Shown here one piece after another: positions 1-7,686 of a stretch of 36,689 nucleotides of DNA. The notes beneath the pieces were generated by a model. The model was not told the DNA's origin and searched no databases. It saw nothing but the letters and a program-made list of their open reading frames with translations. This DNA comes from an uncultured Fretibacterium sp. (GTDB taxonomy: Bacteria; Synergistota; Synergistia; Synergistales; Aminobacteriaceae). Location of the stretch: positions 1-36,689 of the forward strand of contig CALGGR010000060.1 of the NCBI GenBank assembly GCA_937915755.1, given 5' to 3'. The translations under genes and the position numbers were made by a program. Every line of letters starts with the position of its first letter. Position 1 is the stretch's first letter.

Positions 1-228
1 TAGATTTACGAAAGTAGACACTAACCGCGCATTCTAGCGTAGCCCCGAAAGGGACAGAAATTCTTGCTGGTGACAGTAAGGCCCCGCATGAGGGCAAACG
101 TTCCCTCGTGTTTAGGAGAAGCACTCGCACCTGTATCTGTATACTGAGATTAGGCCGAATATACAGACAGGCAGTCCGGCCAATTAAGACGGCTGGAAGC
201 ACTCGACTTTAGTCGTGTGAGGCTTCAC
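1..228 (+). mobile_element. Right end of an IS200/IS605-family (tnpB-type) element
   Basis: The stretch ends in a compact nested hairpin at 196-226 (GAAGC ... CGACTTTAGTCG ... GCTTC) followed by AC. This closely resembles the terminal hairpin seen at the right ends of many tnpB-carrying IS200/IS605 elements. No long reading frame runs through 1-228, so the tnpB coding part would lie upstream of the window or have decayed. A new, otherwise unrelated frame begins right after the hairpin, which fits an insertion boundary near 228. The family call rests on recalled end sequences, not on an alignment. Confidence 0.55.
54..228 (+). ncRNA. Candidate TnpB guide RNA (reRNA/omega RNA) scaffold
   Basis: In tnpB elements the 3' end of the transcript forms a structured scaffold ending exactly at the element's right end, and the adjacent flanking DNA supplies the guide. 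Here GC-rich hairpin-forming sequence fills about 54-228 and ends in the terminal hairpin at 196-226. The guide would then start at about 229 (ATTAGAGAGCAGG). The 5' limit is arbitrary and the tnpB gene itself is not visible, so activity cannot be judged. Confidence 0.35.
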
Positions 229-726
229 ATTAGAGAGCAGGAATTAACTCTTTTTGAGGCTGAGGAATATATCGACTGTAAGGATGTATTTACGCAAGCT
301 GATAATGCCCGGAAAACAATAAGAGGAATAATAAGGGACTCTTATGGGAATATTAACAGCATCGTAGATACAGGATGGATTATGATTCCTGAAATCTCTC
401 TCATACACGAGGAACTTAGTAAGGGAAACACCTCGCTCCGAAATAAAGAAAAACGTGAAGAGCTATTAACTTCCGTTACCGACATACATAAATTCGAGCA
501 GGATAATAACATCTATTACTTTGTAGGAGCAATCGGAAACGGAATGAATCGTACACTGCACATGGCAGCCAATATTCGCAAGATCGAGCCTTGGGGTGAT
601 TCACCAAATTTGTTTGACAAACTCTTGCCGCTAATGAATGTAAATTTTGTCAGAAACGAACAGCTTACAGTTGTTCCATTTCCATTCAAGTATCTCAGGG
701 AATATATACAAACCGTAACTCTGTAG
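229..726 (+). pseudogene. 3' remnant of an unidentified gene cut by the IS end
   Basis: An open frame of about 165 codons runs from the IS boundary to a TAG at 724-726. The only start codon near its beginning is a GTG at 217 that lies inside the IS terminal hairpin, so I treat it as accidental and the gene as 5'-truncated. In-frame stops lie upstream at 145 and 151, within the IS. The residual protein is soluble-looking, with no signal peptide or transmembrane segment and a charged middle (about residues 65-90). I do not recognise the family. It reads in the same direction as the LPS transport genes but is separated from them by 83 bp. Confidence 0.5.
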
Positions 727-809
727 TAAACTTTTAGTTAGTTTCGCACGCATGCAGGAAGCCTTTGCTTCTATCAAACCAAATATGGAAGGAGACGCAT
801 TAAACTCAA

Positions 810-1772
810 ATGACACGTAGAATCACATCATACCTTACGATTATATTTTGCCTGTATTTCATATTGCCATGTTACGCTCTAGACGGCTCATCAATGCCCG
901 ATCAAGCCACACTTTCAGCCAACAGAATGCGCTTCGACGCTGAAACAGGAGACTTCCTGGCAGATGGCAACGTCATAATCACAGCAGGCGACCTCAAGCT
1001 CACAGCCCCTGAAGGTTCAGGAAACGTAGACGCGCGGATCGTGAACTTCGATAAAGGCATAACAGCCTCAGGGAAATGGTACGGCGACAAAGTTAATCTC
1101 AAAGCCGGAAGGGTCTCGCTCTCGTTTCAAGACATACCAAGCTGCAAGTTTCAGGGCGGCGTAAAAGGCAGCATGGGTACGATGAATCTTGATGCTGACC
1201 GTCTCACCATCACAGGTGCAGGTGGAATTGACCAACCTTCAGGAAAAGACACGCAGACGAAATTCTGGATCGTAAATGCTCGAAATCTTGAGGACAGTTC
1301 GAGAGGATTGAGTTTCGGTGCTAACTCAGTTGAAGGACTGCTCAGGGCTGGAGAGCTCCACGAACTTATCGCAAAGAAAAGCGTATGGCTCAAAGGAAAG
1401 CCCAAAGCTCAGGGTGAACCAGTAAGTCTCAAAGGCGACAACGCACTCTACTCGCTCGAAAGAGGCAGCGTCGTAGTGAGCGGCCATGTCATCGCAGTAC
1501 AAGGTGGAAGGACTCTGAAATCGGACTCGGTTGTATATTTCCCGGATCAGAACAGAGTCGAGGCTCTCGGAGGATTGACACGAAGGACACAGAGCGGAGC
1601 AGTAAGTTCCGACCGCGCTGAAATAACAATCGACATCAACCGTGAGCGCAAGAAACAGGATTCACAGCAGACCATAAAGATTGAGCCAGCTCCTAAAGAA
1701 TCGAAGCCGGCAAAATCTCAGCCAAAGAAGAAATCTTCATCATCAACTACAAGGAAGACACGCAAGAAATGA
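810..1772 (+). CDS. lptA: LptA/OstA-like LPS transport periplasmic protein
   Basis: This 320-residue protein has an N-terminal hydrophobic signal segment (about residues 5-23, ending near CYALDG). It then shows repeated short beta-type motifs typical of OstA/LptA domains, such as FDAETGDFLADGNV near residue 45 and a second set near 210-260 (LKGDNALYSLERGSVVVSGHV). Family members form the periplasmic bridge that carries lipopolysaccharide from the inner-membrane LptBFG complex to LptD. It is longer than E. coli LptA (185 residues) and ends in a Lys/Ser/Thr-rich tail (about 285-320), probably disordered. The stop overlaps the ATG of lptB (ATGA at 1769-1772), so the two are probably translationally coupled. 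A GGAAGGAG sequence lies upstream at about 787-794, somewhat far from the start. LptC-like or LptD-like OstA proteins are the main alternatives. Confidence 0.8.
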   Translation: MTRRITSYLTIIFCLYFILPCYALDGSSMPDQATLSANRMRFDAETGDFLADGNVIITAGDLKLTAPEGSGNVDARIVNFDKGITASGKWYGDKVNLKAGRVSLSFQDIPSCKFQGGVKGSMGTMNLDADRLTITGAGGIDQPSGKDTQTKFWIVNARNLEDSSRGLSFGANSVEGLLRAGELHELIAKKSVWLKGKPKAQGEPVSLKGDNALYSLERGSVVVSGHVIAVQGGRTLKSDSVVYFPDQNRVEALGGLTRRTQSGAVSSDRAEITIDINRERKKQDSQQTIKIEPAPKESKPAKSQPKKKSSSSTTRKTRKK

Positions 1773-2524
1773 GCGGGATTAAGGGACTCACAGCCTCAGA
1801 TTTGCGCAAAGGCTACAATGGACGGCTCGTCGTAGGCGGGGTAAGCATAAACGTTGACGCTGGGGAGGTCGTTGGACTTCTTGGCCCAAACGGCGCGGGA
1901 AAAACTACGTCGTTCTACATGATTGTCGGGCTAATACGTCCTGACTCCGGCCTCGTTATGATTGACGGCGAGGAAATTACGGGACTTCCTGTCTACGAAC
2001 GCGCAAGGAGGGGAATCGGATACTTGCCGCAGGAAGCCTCAGTTTTCAGGAATCTCACAGTCCGAGAAAATATCGACCTCGTATGGGAGGAAACTGGAAA
2101 GCGAAAGAAAGCCAAAGAGCTGACCGACGAATTGCTTGAACAGTTCAAGATTACGCACATTGCTGACACTAAGGGCTATGCGCTCTCAGGAGGCGAGAGA
2201 AGGCGTGTCGAAATTGCCCGCGCACTTACGTTAAAGCCTAAGTTCATATTGCTCGATGAACCATTCAGCGGGATAGACCCGATTGCAGTCGCCGATATTC
2301 AGAGCATGATTCACGAACTCAAAGCTCAGGGCTACGGAATACTAATCACCGACCACAATGTCCGTGAGACTCTCTCAATAACCGACCGGACATATCTCAT
2401 ACATGACGGTAAAATATTTCTGTCAGGCTCGCCGGAGGAAGTTGCCGACAATGAGCTTGCAAGGAAATTTTATCTTGGTGAACATTTCGAATGGGAAGGG
2501 GCGCATCATCATCAGGAACAGTAA
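1769..2524 (+). CDS. lptB: LPS export ABC transporter ATP-binding protein LptB
   Basis: This 251-residue ABC ATPase has Walker A GPNGAGKTT (about residues 39-47), a Q-loop LPQEASVFRNLTV, signature LSGGERRRVEIARAL, Walker B FILLDEPFSGIDPIA and the H-switch ITDHNV. The PQEASVFRNLTV and DEPFSGIDP wording is characteristic of LptB rather than a generic ABC protein. In the family, LptB dimers power extraction of LPS from the inner membrane together with LptF and LptG, which are not in this window. The gene overlaps lptA by 4 bp. The C-terminus ends in a His-rich patch (EGAHHHQEQ), unusual but harmless-looking. The start ATG at 1769 is fixed by the overlap and by the length expected of LptB (about 240 residues). 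Confidence 0.95.
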   Translation: MSGIKGLTASDLRKGYNGRLVVGGVSINVDAGEVVGLLGPNGAGKTTSFYMIVGLIRPDSGLVMIDGEEITGLPVYERARRGIGYLPQEASVFRNLTVRENIDLVWEETGKRKKAKELTDELLEQFKITHIADTKGYALSGGERRRVEIARALTLKPKFILLDEPFSGIDPIAVADIQSMIHELKAQGYGILITDHNVRETLSITDRTYLIHDGKIFLSGSPEEVADNELARKFYLGEHFEWEGAHHHQEQ

Positions 2525-3869
2525 CAAGAATCACGGACATACACTAACCCTGAAAATCTCAGGAATAACGAGTGAAGGTGCGGGAATTTCACGGACTGAG
2601 CAAGGAGTTGTGTTTGTTCACGGGGCATTACCAGGCGAAAAGGTTGCTGCAAGAATTGTGGCTAGAAAGAAGGATTTTGCGATTGCTGATACGGTTTCGG
2701 TTGAAGAAGAATCACATGGCCGGGCTGTGCCTAAATGCAAGTATTTTGGAAGATGCGGGGGCTGCCAGCTTCAGCACGCGGATTACGCCACACAGTTGAA
2801 GCTGAAGGCCGGAATAGTTCGGGATGCTATGACGAGGCTCGGAGGTTTCCCGCCGGAACTTTTTGATGGCCTCAAATGCGAAGCGTCGCCGGAATATTGG
2901 GGTTACAGGAACAAAGCTGCATTTCCGGTTCAGGACATTAACGGGCGTATTGCTACCGGATTCTACCGCGCCGGGACTCACAGGCTCGAATTTATCCGAA
3001 CGTGCCCTGTGAACGCAAAGAGGCTCAACGAGATGTATTCGAGGATTCTTGAGGGCCTTGAGGAGAATCGCTGCCCATTTGATGGCTATAACGAGGCAAA
3101 TCATACGGGCAAGCTGCGCCATATAATCGCACGTACAGGGATAAACACGGGAGAGTCGCTTCTTTCGTTCGTGGTAAACGGGAAACTTTCGGCGAAAAGC
3201 GTGAAGGCTCTCGCATCATTGGGAAACTTGGCGCGTCCTGACACTCTCACATTGAATCACAACTCGAAGCCCGGCAATGTAATACTCGGGACATACACGG
3301 AGAACTTGACGGGTTCTGGGCTAATCTCGGAGCGTCTTGGGAAATACCGTCTGGCTTTCGACACGGCCTCATTCTTTCAGGTCAACACGGGGCAGGCCGA
3401 GAAACTTTTTTCTTATGCCTCATCAATGGCTAAGGGTGCGAAAAATGTTCTAGAACTCTACAGCGGTGCCGGGTCATTGACGTGCTGGCTTGCTGAAAAT
3501 GCTGAGAGTGTTACGAGCGTTGAGGAGTACAGAGGCGCAGTGAAGATGGCTGCTCGGAATCTTGAAGCCAACAATTTCGGGAACGTCAGGGCATTGTGCG
3601 GTAAGTCTGAAGATGTCATCGCTGAACTTTCTGACAAGTACGATGCTGTTGTGCTTGATCCTCCGCGTGATGGCTGCGACAGGGCTGTGATTGAGGCTGT
3701 AAGTAAATTCGGAGTGAGGAAGGTCGTGTATGTATCATGCAATCCTGCGACACTTGCGAGAGACTGCAAGATTCTTGCGGGGCATGGGTACGGGTTGGAA
3801 AGCGTGAGGGCATTTGATATGTTTCCGCAGACTGCTCATGTTGAGACTGTGTGCGTACTTTCGAACTAA
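2478..3869 (+). CDS. rlmD: 23S rRNA (uracil-C5)-methyltransferase, RlmD/RumA family
   Basis: The protein starts with a TRAM-type beta domain (HTLTLKISGITSEGAGISR). It then has the [4Fe-4S] ligands CKYFGRCGGCQLQH plus a later Cys (FIRTCPVN), and a Rossmann methyltransferase core (VLELYSGAGSLT, VVLDPPRDGCDRA). The catalytic Cys is in VYVSCNPATLARDC near the C-terminus. The family methylates a uridine of 23S rRNA using SAM; the exact target (U1939-type or U747-type) cannot be told by eye. The frame stays open well into lptB. I chose the GTG at 2478 (AAGGA at 2461-2465 upstream) because the TRAM domain begins about 20 codons later. An ATG at 2451 is the alternative. Either way the gene overlaps lptB and is probably coupled to it. 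Confidence 0.9.
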   Translation: MNISNGKGRIIIRNSNKNHGHTLTLKISGITSEGAGISRTEQGVVFVHGALPGEKVAARIVARKKDFAIADTVSVEEESHGRAVPKCKYFGRCGGCQLQHADYATQLKLKAGIVRDAMTRLGGFPPELFDGLKCEASPEYWGYRNKAAFPVQDINGRIATGFYRAGTHRLEFIRTCPVNAKRLNEMYSRILEGLEENRCPFDGYNEANHTGKLRHIIARTGINTGESLLSFVVNGKLSAKSVKALASLGNLARPDTLTLNHNSKPGNVILGTYTENLTGSGLISERLGKYRLAFDTASFFQVNTGQAEKLFSYASSMAKGAKNVLELYSGAGSLTCWLAENAESVTSVEEYRGAVKMAARNLEANNFGNVRALCGKSEDVIAELSDKYDAVVLDPPRDGCDRAVIEAVSKFGVRKVVYVSCNPATLARDCKILAGHGYGLESVRAFDMFPQTAHVETVCVLSN

Positions 3870-3882
3870 CGCTAATCTCTCT

Positions 3883-4470
3883 TCACAACAAGCTGTTTAT
3901 TGCCGCCCGTAGTTTTTCTATCTCTGATTGCAGCGAAGAAATCCTTTCCTTGAGAATGGCATTCTCGATGACGATAGCCTGCCTATCATCGCTTTGCTCC
4001 GGCGAATTTGGCGATTCAGCAAACACAGTTTTTTCGGCTTCAGACGGTTTGCTGGTTTTAATCAGTTCAATAGATGTGATTGATTCTATCGGTATATCTT
4101 CGGTAATATGTTCATGTTTATTCTCGTTAACGACTTCTTTTTTCCGGGCGAGCTTCCGTTTAGAATCTTTGTCCTGAGCCTGGCTTGCTGGTTTGGACGG
4201 CTGCTCAAGTGTTTTCTTCTTCTCCTGTTGAAGCCAGTAATGGATAAGTTTGGCGTTAACTCCAATTTCGCGGGCAACACTCGCAACACCAAGTTCTTTG
4301 GTCATCGCAATGATCGTAGCCCTTTCTTCCTCGCTGAAATCCTTGGAGCCTTTCATGGCATTAGAGCGTTTGCTGTCAGTTCGTTCTTCAGTTTGTGACG
4401 TTTCAGATTCTCCAGCTTTATCGGTTTCGGCTGGAAGTAGTGTGTTGTCTGCTATGTCGTCCATACTCAT
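3883..4470 (-). CDS. Helix-turn-helix protein with C-terminal leucine zipper (IS3 OrfA-like)
   Basis: This 195-residue protein has an acidic N-terminus. A transposase-type helix-turn-helix follows at about residues 45-90 (FSEEERATIIAMTKELG, SVAREIGVNAKLIHYWLQ), then a long low-complexity charged linker (about 90-160). It ends in a coiled coil with heptad Leu/Ile spacing (ENAILKERISSLQSEIEKLR). HTH plus leucine zipper is the architecture of IS3-family OrfA, but OrfA is usually about 100 residues, and no OrfB or terminal repeats are visible here. It converges on rlmD with only 13 bp between the stops. It could be a domesticated DNA-binding protein or regulator; its target is unknown. Confidence 0.6.
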   Translation of the reverse strand: MSMDDIADNTLLPAETDKAGESETSQTEERTDSKRSNAMKGSKDFSEEERATIIAMTKELGVASVAREIGVNAKLIHYWLQQEKKKTLEQPSKPASQAQDKDSKRKLARKKEVVNENKHEHITEDIPIESITSIELIKTSKPSEAEKTVFAESPNSPEQSDDRQAIVIENAILKERISSLQSEIEKLRAAINSLL

Positions 4471-4594
4471 AATGCCGTTAATATCTCTCTTTCTGTCATT
4501 TTGCTTTTAATTCTAACACACGAGGCACTGCTACACTTTACGCCTCTGAAGACGGCATACTACATTCCTCCGGCAAAAATGATATTGTCTGGTC

Positions 4595-5020
4595 CTACTT
4601 TATGACTGCGATTCTGATTCTTCCTTCAGTTGCGGTTGCAAGTACGACATTACATTGTCCCCCTTTAGCATCGTACACGTTTATTGTGGCACCTACAGTG
4701 AAAAGATGACGATTCACGTTATAATTCCTTGAGCCTTGTAAGTTGTAGCTGCATCCGTCTGAGGCTTTGAATGAAGTGTCTTCAGAATACAAATCTCCCC
4801 AATTTATAGTAACTGAGTTGGTACCGACTTTCATAGTGAAACCCTTATGTATACGTTCTGCTTTATCTATCTGCCTGTAAAGATATGCCGCTAATCTTTC
4901 CGCCTCACGTTTCGCAGTCTGATCCGTTGACCTCAGGCTCATAGTCGCAACACCAAGCGTAACCATCATCACGACAACTCCGACAGTAAGCTCCGCGAGT
5001 GTGAATGCCCTGCGTCGCAT
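4595..5020 (-). CDS. Prepilin-like protein (minor pilin/pseudopilin) A
   Basis: This 141-residue protein has a class III prepilin leader: MRRRA directly before FTLAEL, with Glu at mature position +5 and a hydrophobic helix (VGVVVMMVTLGVATMSL). Prepilin peptidase would cut after Ala rather than the usual Gly. The remainder is a short globular domain with two Cys, consistent with a minor pilin or GspH-type pseudopilin. The first 45 residues are nearly identical to the next gene upstream (5023-5556), so the two are paralogues by tandem duplication with diverged heads. It is the last gene of the seven-gene minus-strand run. A major pilin and assembly ATPase are not in the window. Confidence 0.8.
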   Translation of the reverse strand: MRRRAFTLAELTVGVVVMMVTLGVATMSLRSTDQTAKREAERLAAYLYRQIDKAERIHKGFTMKVGTNSVTINWGDLYSEDTSFKASDGCSYNLQGSRNYNVNRHLFTVGATINVYDAKGGQCNVVLATATEGRIRIAVIK

Positions 5021-5022
5021 TA

Positions 5023-5556
5023 TTACGTAACATCCCTCGATGTAATCAGAACGTAATATTCGAGATGTTGCTTACCTTTAATACTACCGTTGTTGTCATT
5101 GGTGATCTTAATGTACCTGTGTCCGTTCTTGTAGTATCGTTCCGTATTGGTGCCTGGATACTTTGTCGTGCTTATCGCGGCAATTTTCACGCCGTTGGGA
5201 TAATCTTTTTGCTGGTATGTCCATTTCTTTACCTTGTCATCTTTGATATCGTTGATATTAAAACGCGGAATATAATTAAGCTCTGGACTCAGCTCAAAAT
5301 CAGCTTCCATGTTTTCACCATGTTTTTTCCATGATACAGCAAGCTTATTATCTTTTAATTCAACGTCAAAGCTAACTTTTATGCGGTCTGATTTCTGCGT
5401 TAACCTCGTCAAGTACATCGCAATCCTCTCGGCCTCACGCTTCGGTGTCTGGTCTGTTGAAGTCAAGCTCATAGTCGCAACCCCAAGCGTAACAACCATC
5501 ACGACAACTCCGACAATAAGTTCCGCAAGCGTAAATCCTCTACGTCTATTTTCCAT
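5023..5556 (-). CDS. Prepilin-like protein (minor pilin/pseudopilin) B
   Basis: This 177-residue protein starts with MENRRRG followed by FTLAELIVGVVVMVVTLG, a canonical class III prepilin leader cleaved after Gly with Glu at +5. The conserved stretch continues to about residue 50 (STDQTPKREAERIAMYL) in common with prepilin A at 4595-5020. The heads beyond that differ. Its start overlaps the end of the PilM-PilN fusion gene by 11 bp and its stop lies 2 bp before the next gene, so co-transcription is nearly certain. The role is inferred: a minor subunit of a type IV pilus or pseudopilus (adhesion, motility, secretion or DNA uptake). Confidence 0.8.
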   Translation of the reverse strand: MENRRRGFTLAELIVGVVVMVVTLGVATMSLTSTDQTPKREAERIAMYLTRLTQKSDRIKVSFDVELKDNKLAVSWKKHGENMEADFELSPELNYIPRFNINDIKDDKVKKWTYQQKDYPNGVKIAAISTTKYPGTNTERYYKNGHRYIKITNDNNGSIKGKQHLEYYVLITSRDVT

Positions 5557-6958
5557 GTGCAGCTTCCCCCGTTCTCATGGCCAGAATATCCTTCAGTCTA
5601 AGCACAAGCTTAAAGACTTTCCGCTGTAACTGATCCTTCTGCGATACCGGCAGCATAACACTGTCGAAAAGCCCGCTCTCCTTCAATCCTTCCGTCATCG
5701 TTATAATCTCCTTGTCGTTCCTCGCCTTCCCGTCAACAACAACATTAACGCCTCCTAATGGTCCAATCGTGAAATCAGCGTTGTCGTACTTTATGCCGTT
5801 CGTCATGTTCACCTCAAGGGCATTCAGTATTTCCAGTATAGGAATATCTCCCTTCAGGAAGTCAAGAATCTTCTCGATGTGCCTTCTCCGCTGTTCAAGC
5901 TGTGAGTTGGTGCGTTCGAGAGTCTGCCTTCGTTCAGTGAGCGAGCTTACATTGTAGCGCATGTCCTCGATTGATTCCCTGAGAGAGTGTATAGTAAAGA
6001 ATGCGTAAACTATAGTGCCTGCCGACATCATCAGGAATCCCGCGAGAAGTCCCCATAGTGCCAGCCTGTTCGGATTGAATGAGTAGCGTCTTCGTTCAAG
6101 CTCGACATATTCAGCTGGGCGAAGGTCGAGGCCGTTTTCGGGGCCTTCTCTGAGTGCAAGTCCTTTTGCGGAATAATACGGGTCTTTTACGTTGATGATT
6201 GTCATTCCTGAGTCCGTAGTGAGCTGGAAATCGACATCAGCGAGGACTATTGTGCTGACCTGTGCGCGTCTGTACTGTGTTCCCAAGAACTGTATCGTGT
6301 TCAGAACGTCCTGAAAGTTGTTGAGGTTGTTGACCATTCTGAAGAATATCCCGTGTCCTTCCCAAGTTGCGATGATGTTGTGAGGGTTAGCGAAGATGCA
6401 GAGTCCTTCCCTTGCTTCCGGGACGGCTCGAAGCATTGCGAAATTCACGGGTTCGATTGCGCCTGCGGGAATATCGGTCTTCTTTGCGATGTCAAGGATT
6501 TTGTCGACGAGCGATTTGTGTGTAGTTGCGGCGAGGACTGAAACTTTGTCCATGTCGCTGGAATCTACGGGTGTCTTTATGATTACCGCGTCAAAAATTG
6601 TGTCAGCTCTTGACGTGAAATATTCCTCGAAGTTCAGGTCAATGGTGCTGCGAATATCCTCGATACTCATTCTTGGGAAACTGAGGGGGCGGCGTATTAC
6701 AGTGTCGCCTGAAGGGAGTCCGATGGTAACGGGCTGACGGATTCTGCCGATTTTGTTGGAGATTGCCCTGAAGCCGTCTTCGAGCAACAGGAAATTCTTG
6801 ATGCTTCCGTTTACGACACAGCCTTCAGGGAGTGCGGCGGAGGCTTTTCGGGAGGTTTCGCCGTTTTCGTCGATCTCGATGAAGTAGAGGAAGTCGTCGT
6901 GAATTGCGAGGCCGGCGTAATTTTTCTGGGCGATTTTCTTTCCTGCTCCGAATGTCAT
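5546..6958 (-). CDS. PilM-PilN-type fusion, pilus assembly platform protein
   Basis: The first about 265 residues resemble the actin-like fold of PilM (start YAGLAIHDDFLYFIEID, later VSVLAATTHKSLVDKIL). At about 275-283 comes ENGLDLRPAE, like the N-terminal NLLP-type motif of PilN that binds PilM. Then follow a transmembrane helix (about 299-322), a coiled coil (about 325-365) and a small ferredoxin-like domain. In most bacteria PilM (cytoplasmic) and PilN (inner membrane) are separate; here they appear joined in one 470-residue chain. The PilM part looks divergent, with phosphate-binding loops not obvious, so it may not bind ATP. It overlaps both neighbours (4 bp and 11 bp). The call is from architecture and motif resemblance. 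Confidence 0.7.
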   Translation of the reverse strand: MTFGAGKKIAQKNYAGLAIHDDFLYFIEIDENGETSRKASAALPEGCVVNGSIKNFLLLEDGFRAISNKIGRIRQPVTIGLPSGDTVIRRPLSFPRMSIEDIRSTIDLNFEEYFTSRADTIFDAVIIKTPVDSSDMDKVSVLAATTHKSLVDKILDIAKKTDIPAGAIEPVNFAMLRAVPEAREGLCIFANPHNIIATWEGHGIFFRMVNNLNNFQDVLNTIQFLGTQYRRAQVSTIVLADVDFQLTTDSGMTIINVKDPYYSAKGLALREGPENGLDLRPAEYVELERRRYSFNPNRLALWGLLAGFLMMSAGTIVYAFFTIHSLRESIEDMRYNVSSLTERRQTLERTNSQLEQRRRHIEKILDFLKGDIPILEILNALEVNMTNGIKYDNADFTIGPLGGVNVVVDGKARNDKEIITMTEGLKESGLFDSVMLPVSQKDQLQRKVFKLVLRLKDILAMRTGEAAHGK

Positions 6959-7686
6959 TTGAACCAGACCTCCTGGAATGAGAGTACTTGTACATCGTTA
7001 TGATTAGGTTCGTCCCTGCTGACGAGTACCTGATACATGAGCTTCATGTCGTAATAGTTTTCGGGGAGCTGTGCCCATGCTCTGATGAGGAAGAATCTGT
7101 TATTGACAGTAGTATATGTAGGTTTGCCTACTTTGTCGGGTATTATGTCGCCAGACTTATCGCCTGACGTATAACGTGCAAAATCCCCTAGTGGTAACAT
7201 GGCCGCAAAAACTTTCTTGTACATAAATTTACCGCTATAATTTTCAGTCCAGTTTGTCCTATCGAAACCACTTACATCAAATGAGTAATCTAAATCGTGA
7301 ATAGTAAGATTATATTTATCCTTGTATCCTTCACCCTTCCAATCTGCAGGTATTTCCCATTTAGCATTATTACGCCAGTATCTTACCTGTGTTCCTCTAT
7401 TTGCATATGTTCCAGAAGCCGGGCCATCATAAAACTCAGAAAATTTCAACGCATTCTCATCAAGTTTAATATCGTGGCTAATCACATCATCTCCCGTTTT
7501 CTTCAAAGCATCTTTTGCATCCTCAACCAGCGAGTCAAGATTCAGCCTATACATCATAATCTCGCGTTCCTCAGCAACAGAATCAGCCTGCCACTTCGCA
7601 AAGAAAAACACCTGCGCCGTAATCATAACCGCAAAAAGCATGAACACCATCACATTGAGCAATGACGCTCCGTCCCTCTTCTTCAC
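6955..7686 (-). CDS. Membrane-anchored pilus-operon protein (PilX-like position)
   Basis: This 243-residue protein has a short basic N-terminus (MKKRDGA), a single hydrophobic helix at about residues 9-30, a coiled region (ADSVAEEREIMMYRLNLDSL) and a globular extracytoplasmic part. It lacks a clear prepilin cleavage site, so it may stay anchored rather than enter a fibre, though the layout resembles PilX/GspK-type minor subunits. The first base of its start directly follows the stop of the nuclease gene (7687), and its end overlaps the PilM-PilN gene by 4 bp. The family is not recognised; function is inferred only from position and topology. Confidence 0.6.
   Translation of the reverse strand: MKKRDGASLLNVMVFMLFAVMITAQVFFFAKWQADSVAEEREIMMYRLNLDSLVEDAKDALKKTGDDVISHDIKLDENALKFSEFYDGPASGTYANRGTQVRYWRNNAKWEIPADWKGEGYKDKYNLTIHDLDYSFDVSGFDRTNWTENYSGKFMYKKVFAAMLPLGDFARYTSGDKSGDIIPDKVGKPTYTTVNNRFFLIRAWAQLPENYYDMKLMYQVLVSRDEPNHNDVQVLSFQEVWFK

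Noticed and set aside
1..228. tRNA, tmRNA or RNase P RNA
   Set aside because: No cloverleaf, CCA end or RNase P consensus blocks were seen. The terminal hairpin fits an IS605-type end instead.
217..726. A complete gene starting at GTG 217
   Set aside because: The GTG sits inside the terminal hairpin of the IS end and has no ribosome binding site. A truncated gene beginning at the boundary is more likely.
2403..2477. rlmD starting at ATG 2403
   Set aside because: This would add 25 residues with no TRAM homology, wholly inside the lptB catalytic frame, and without a ribosome binding site.
7297..7665. Open frames opposite the pilus, ATPase, rpsD-side and cas genes on the plus strand
   Set aside because: They lack ribosome binding sites and known motifs, and mirror well-supported genes on the other strand.
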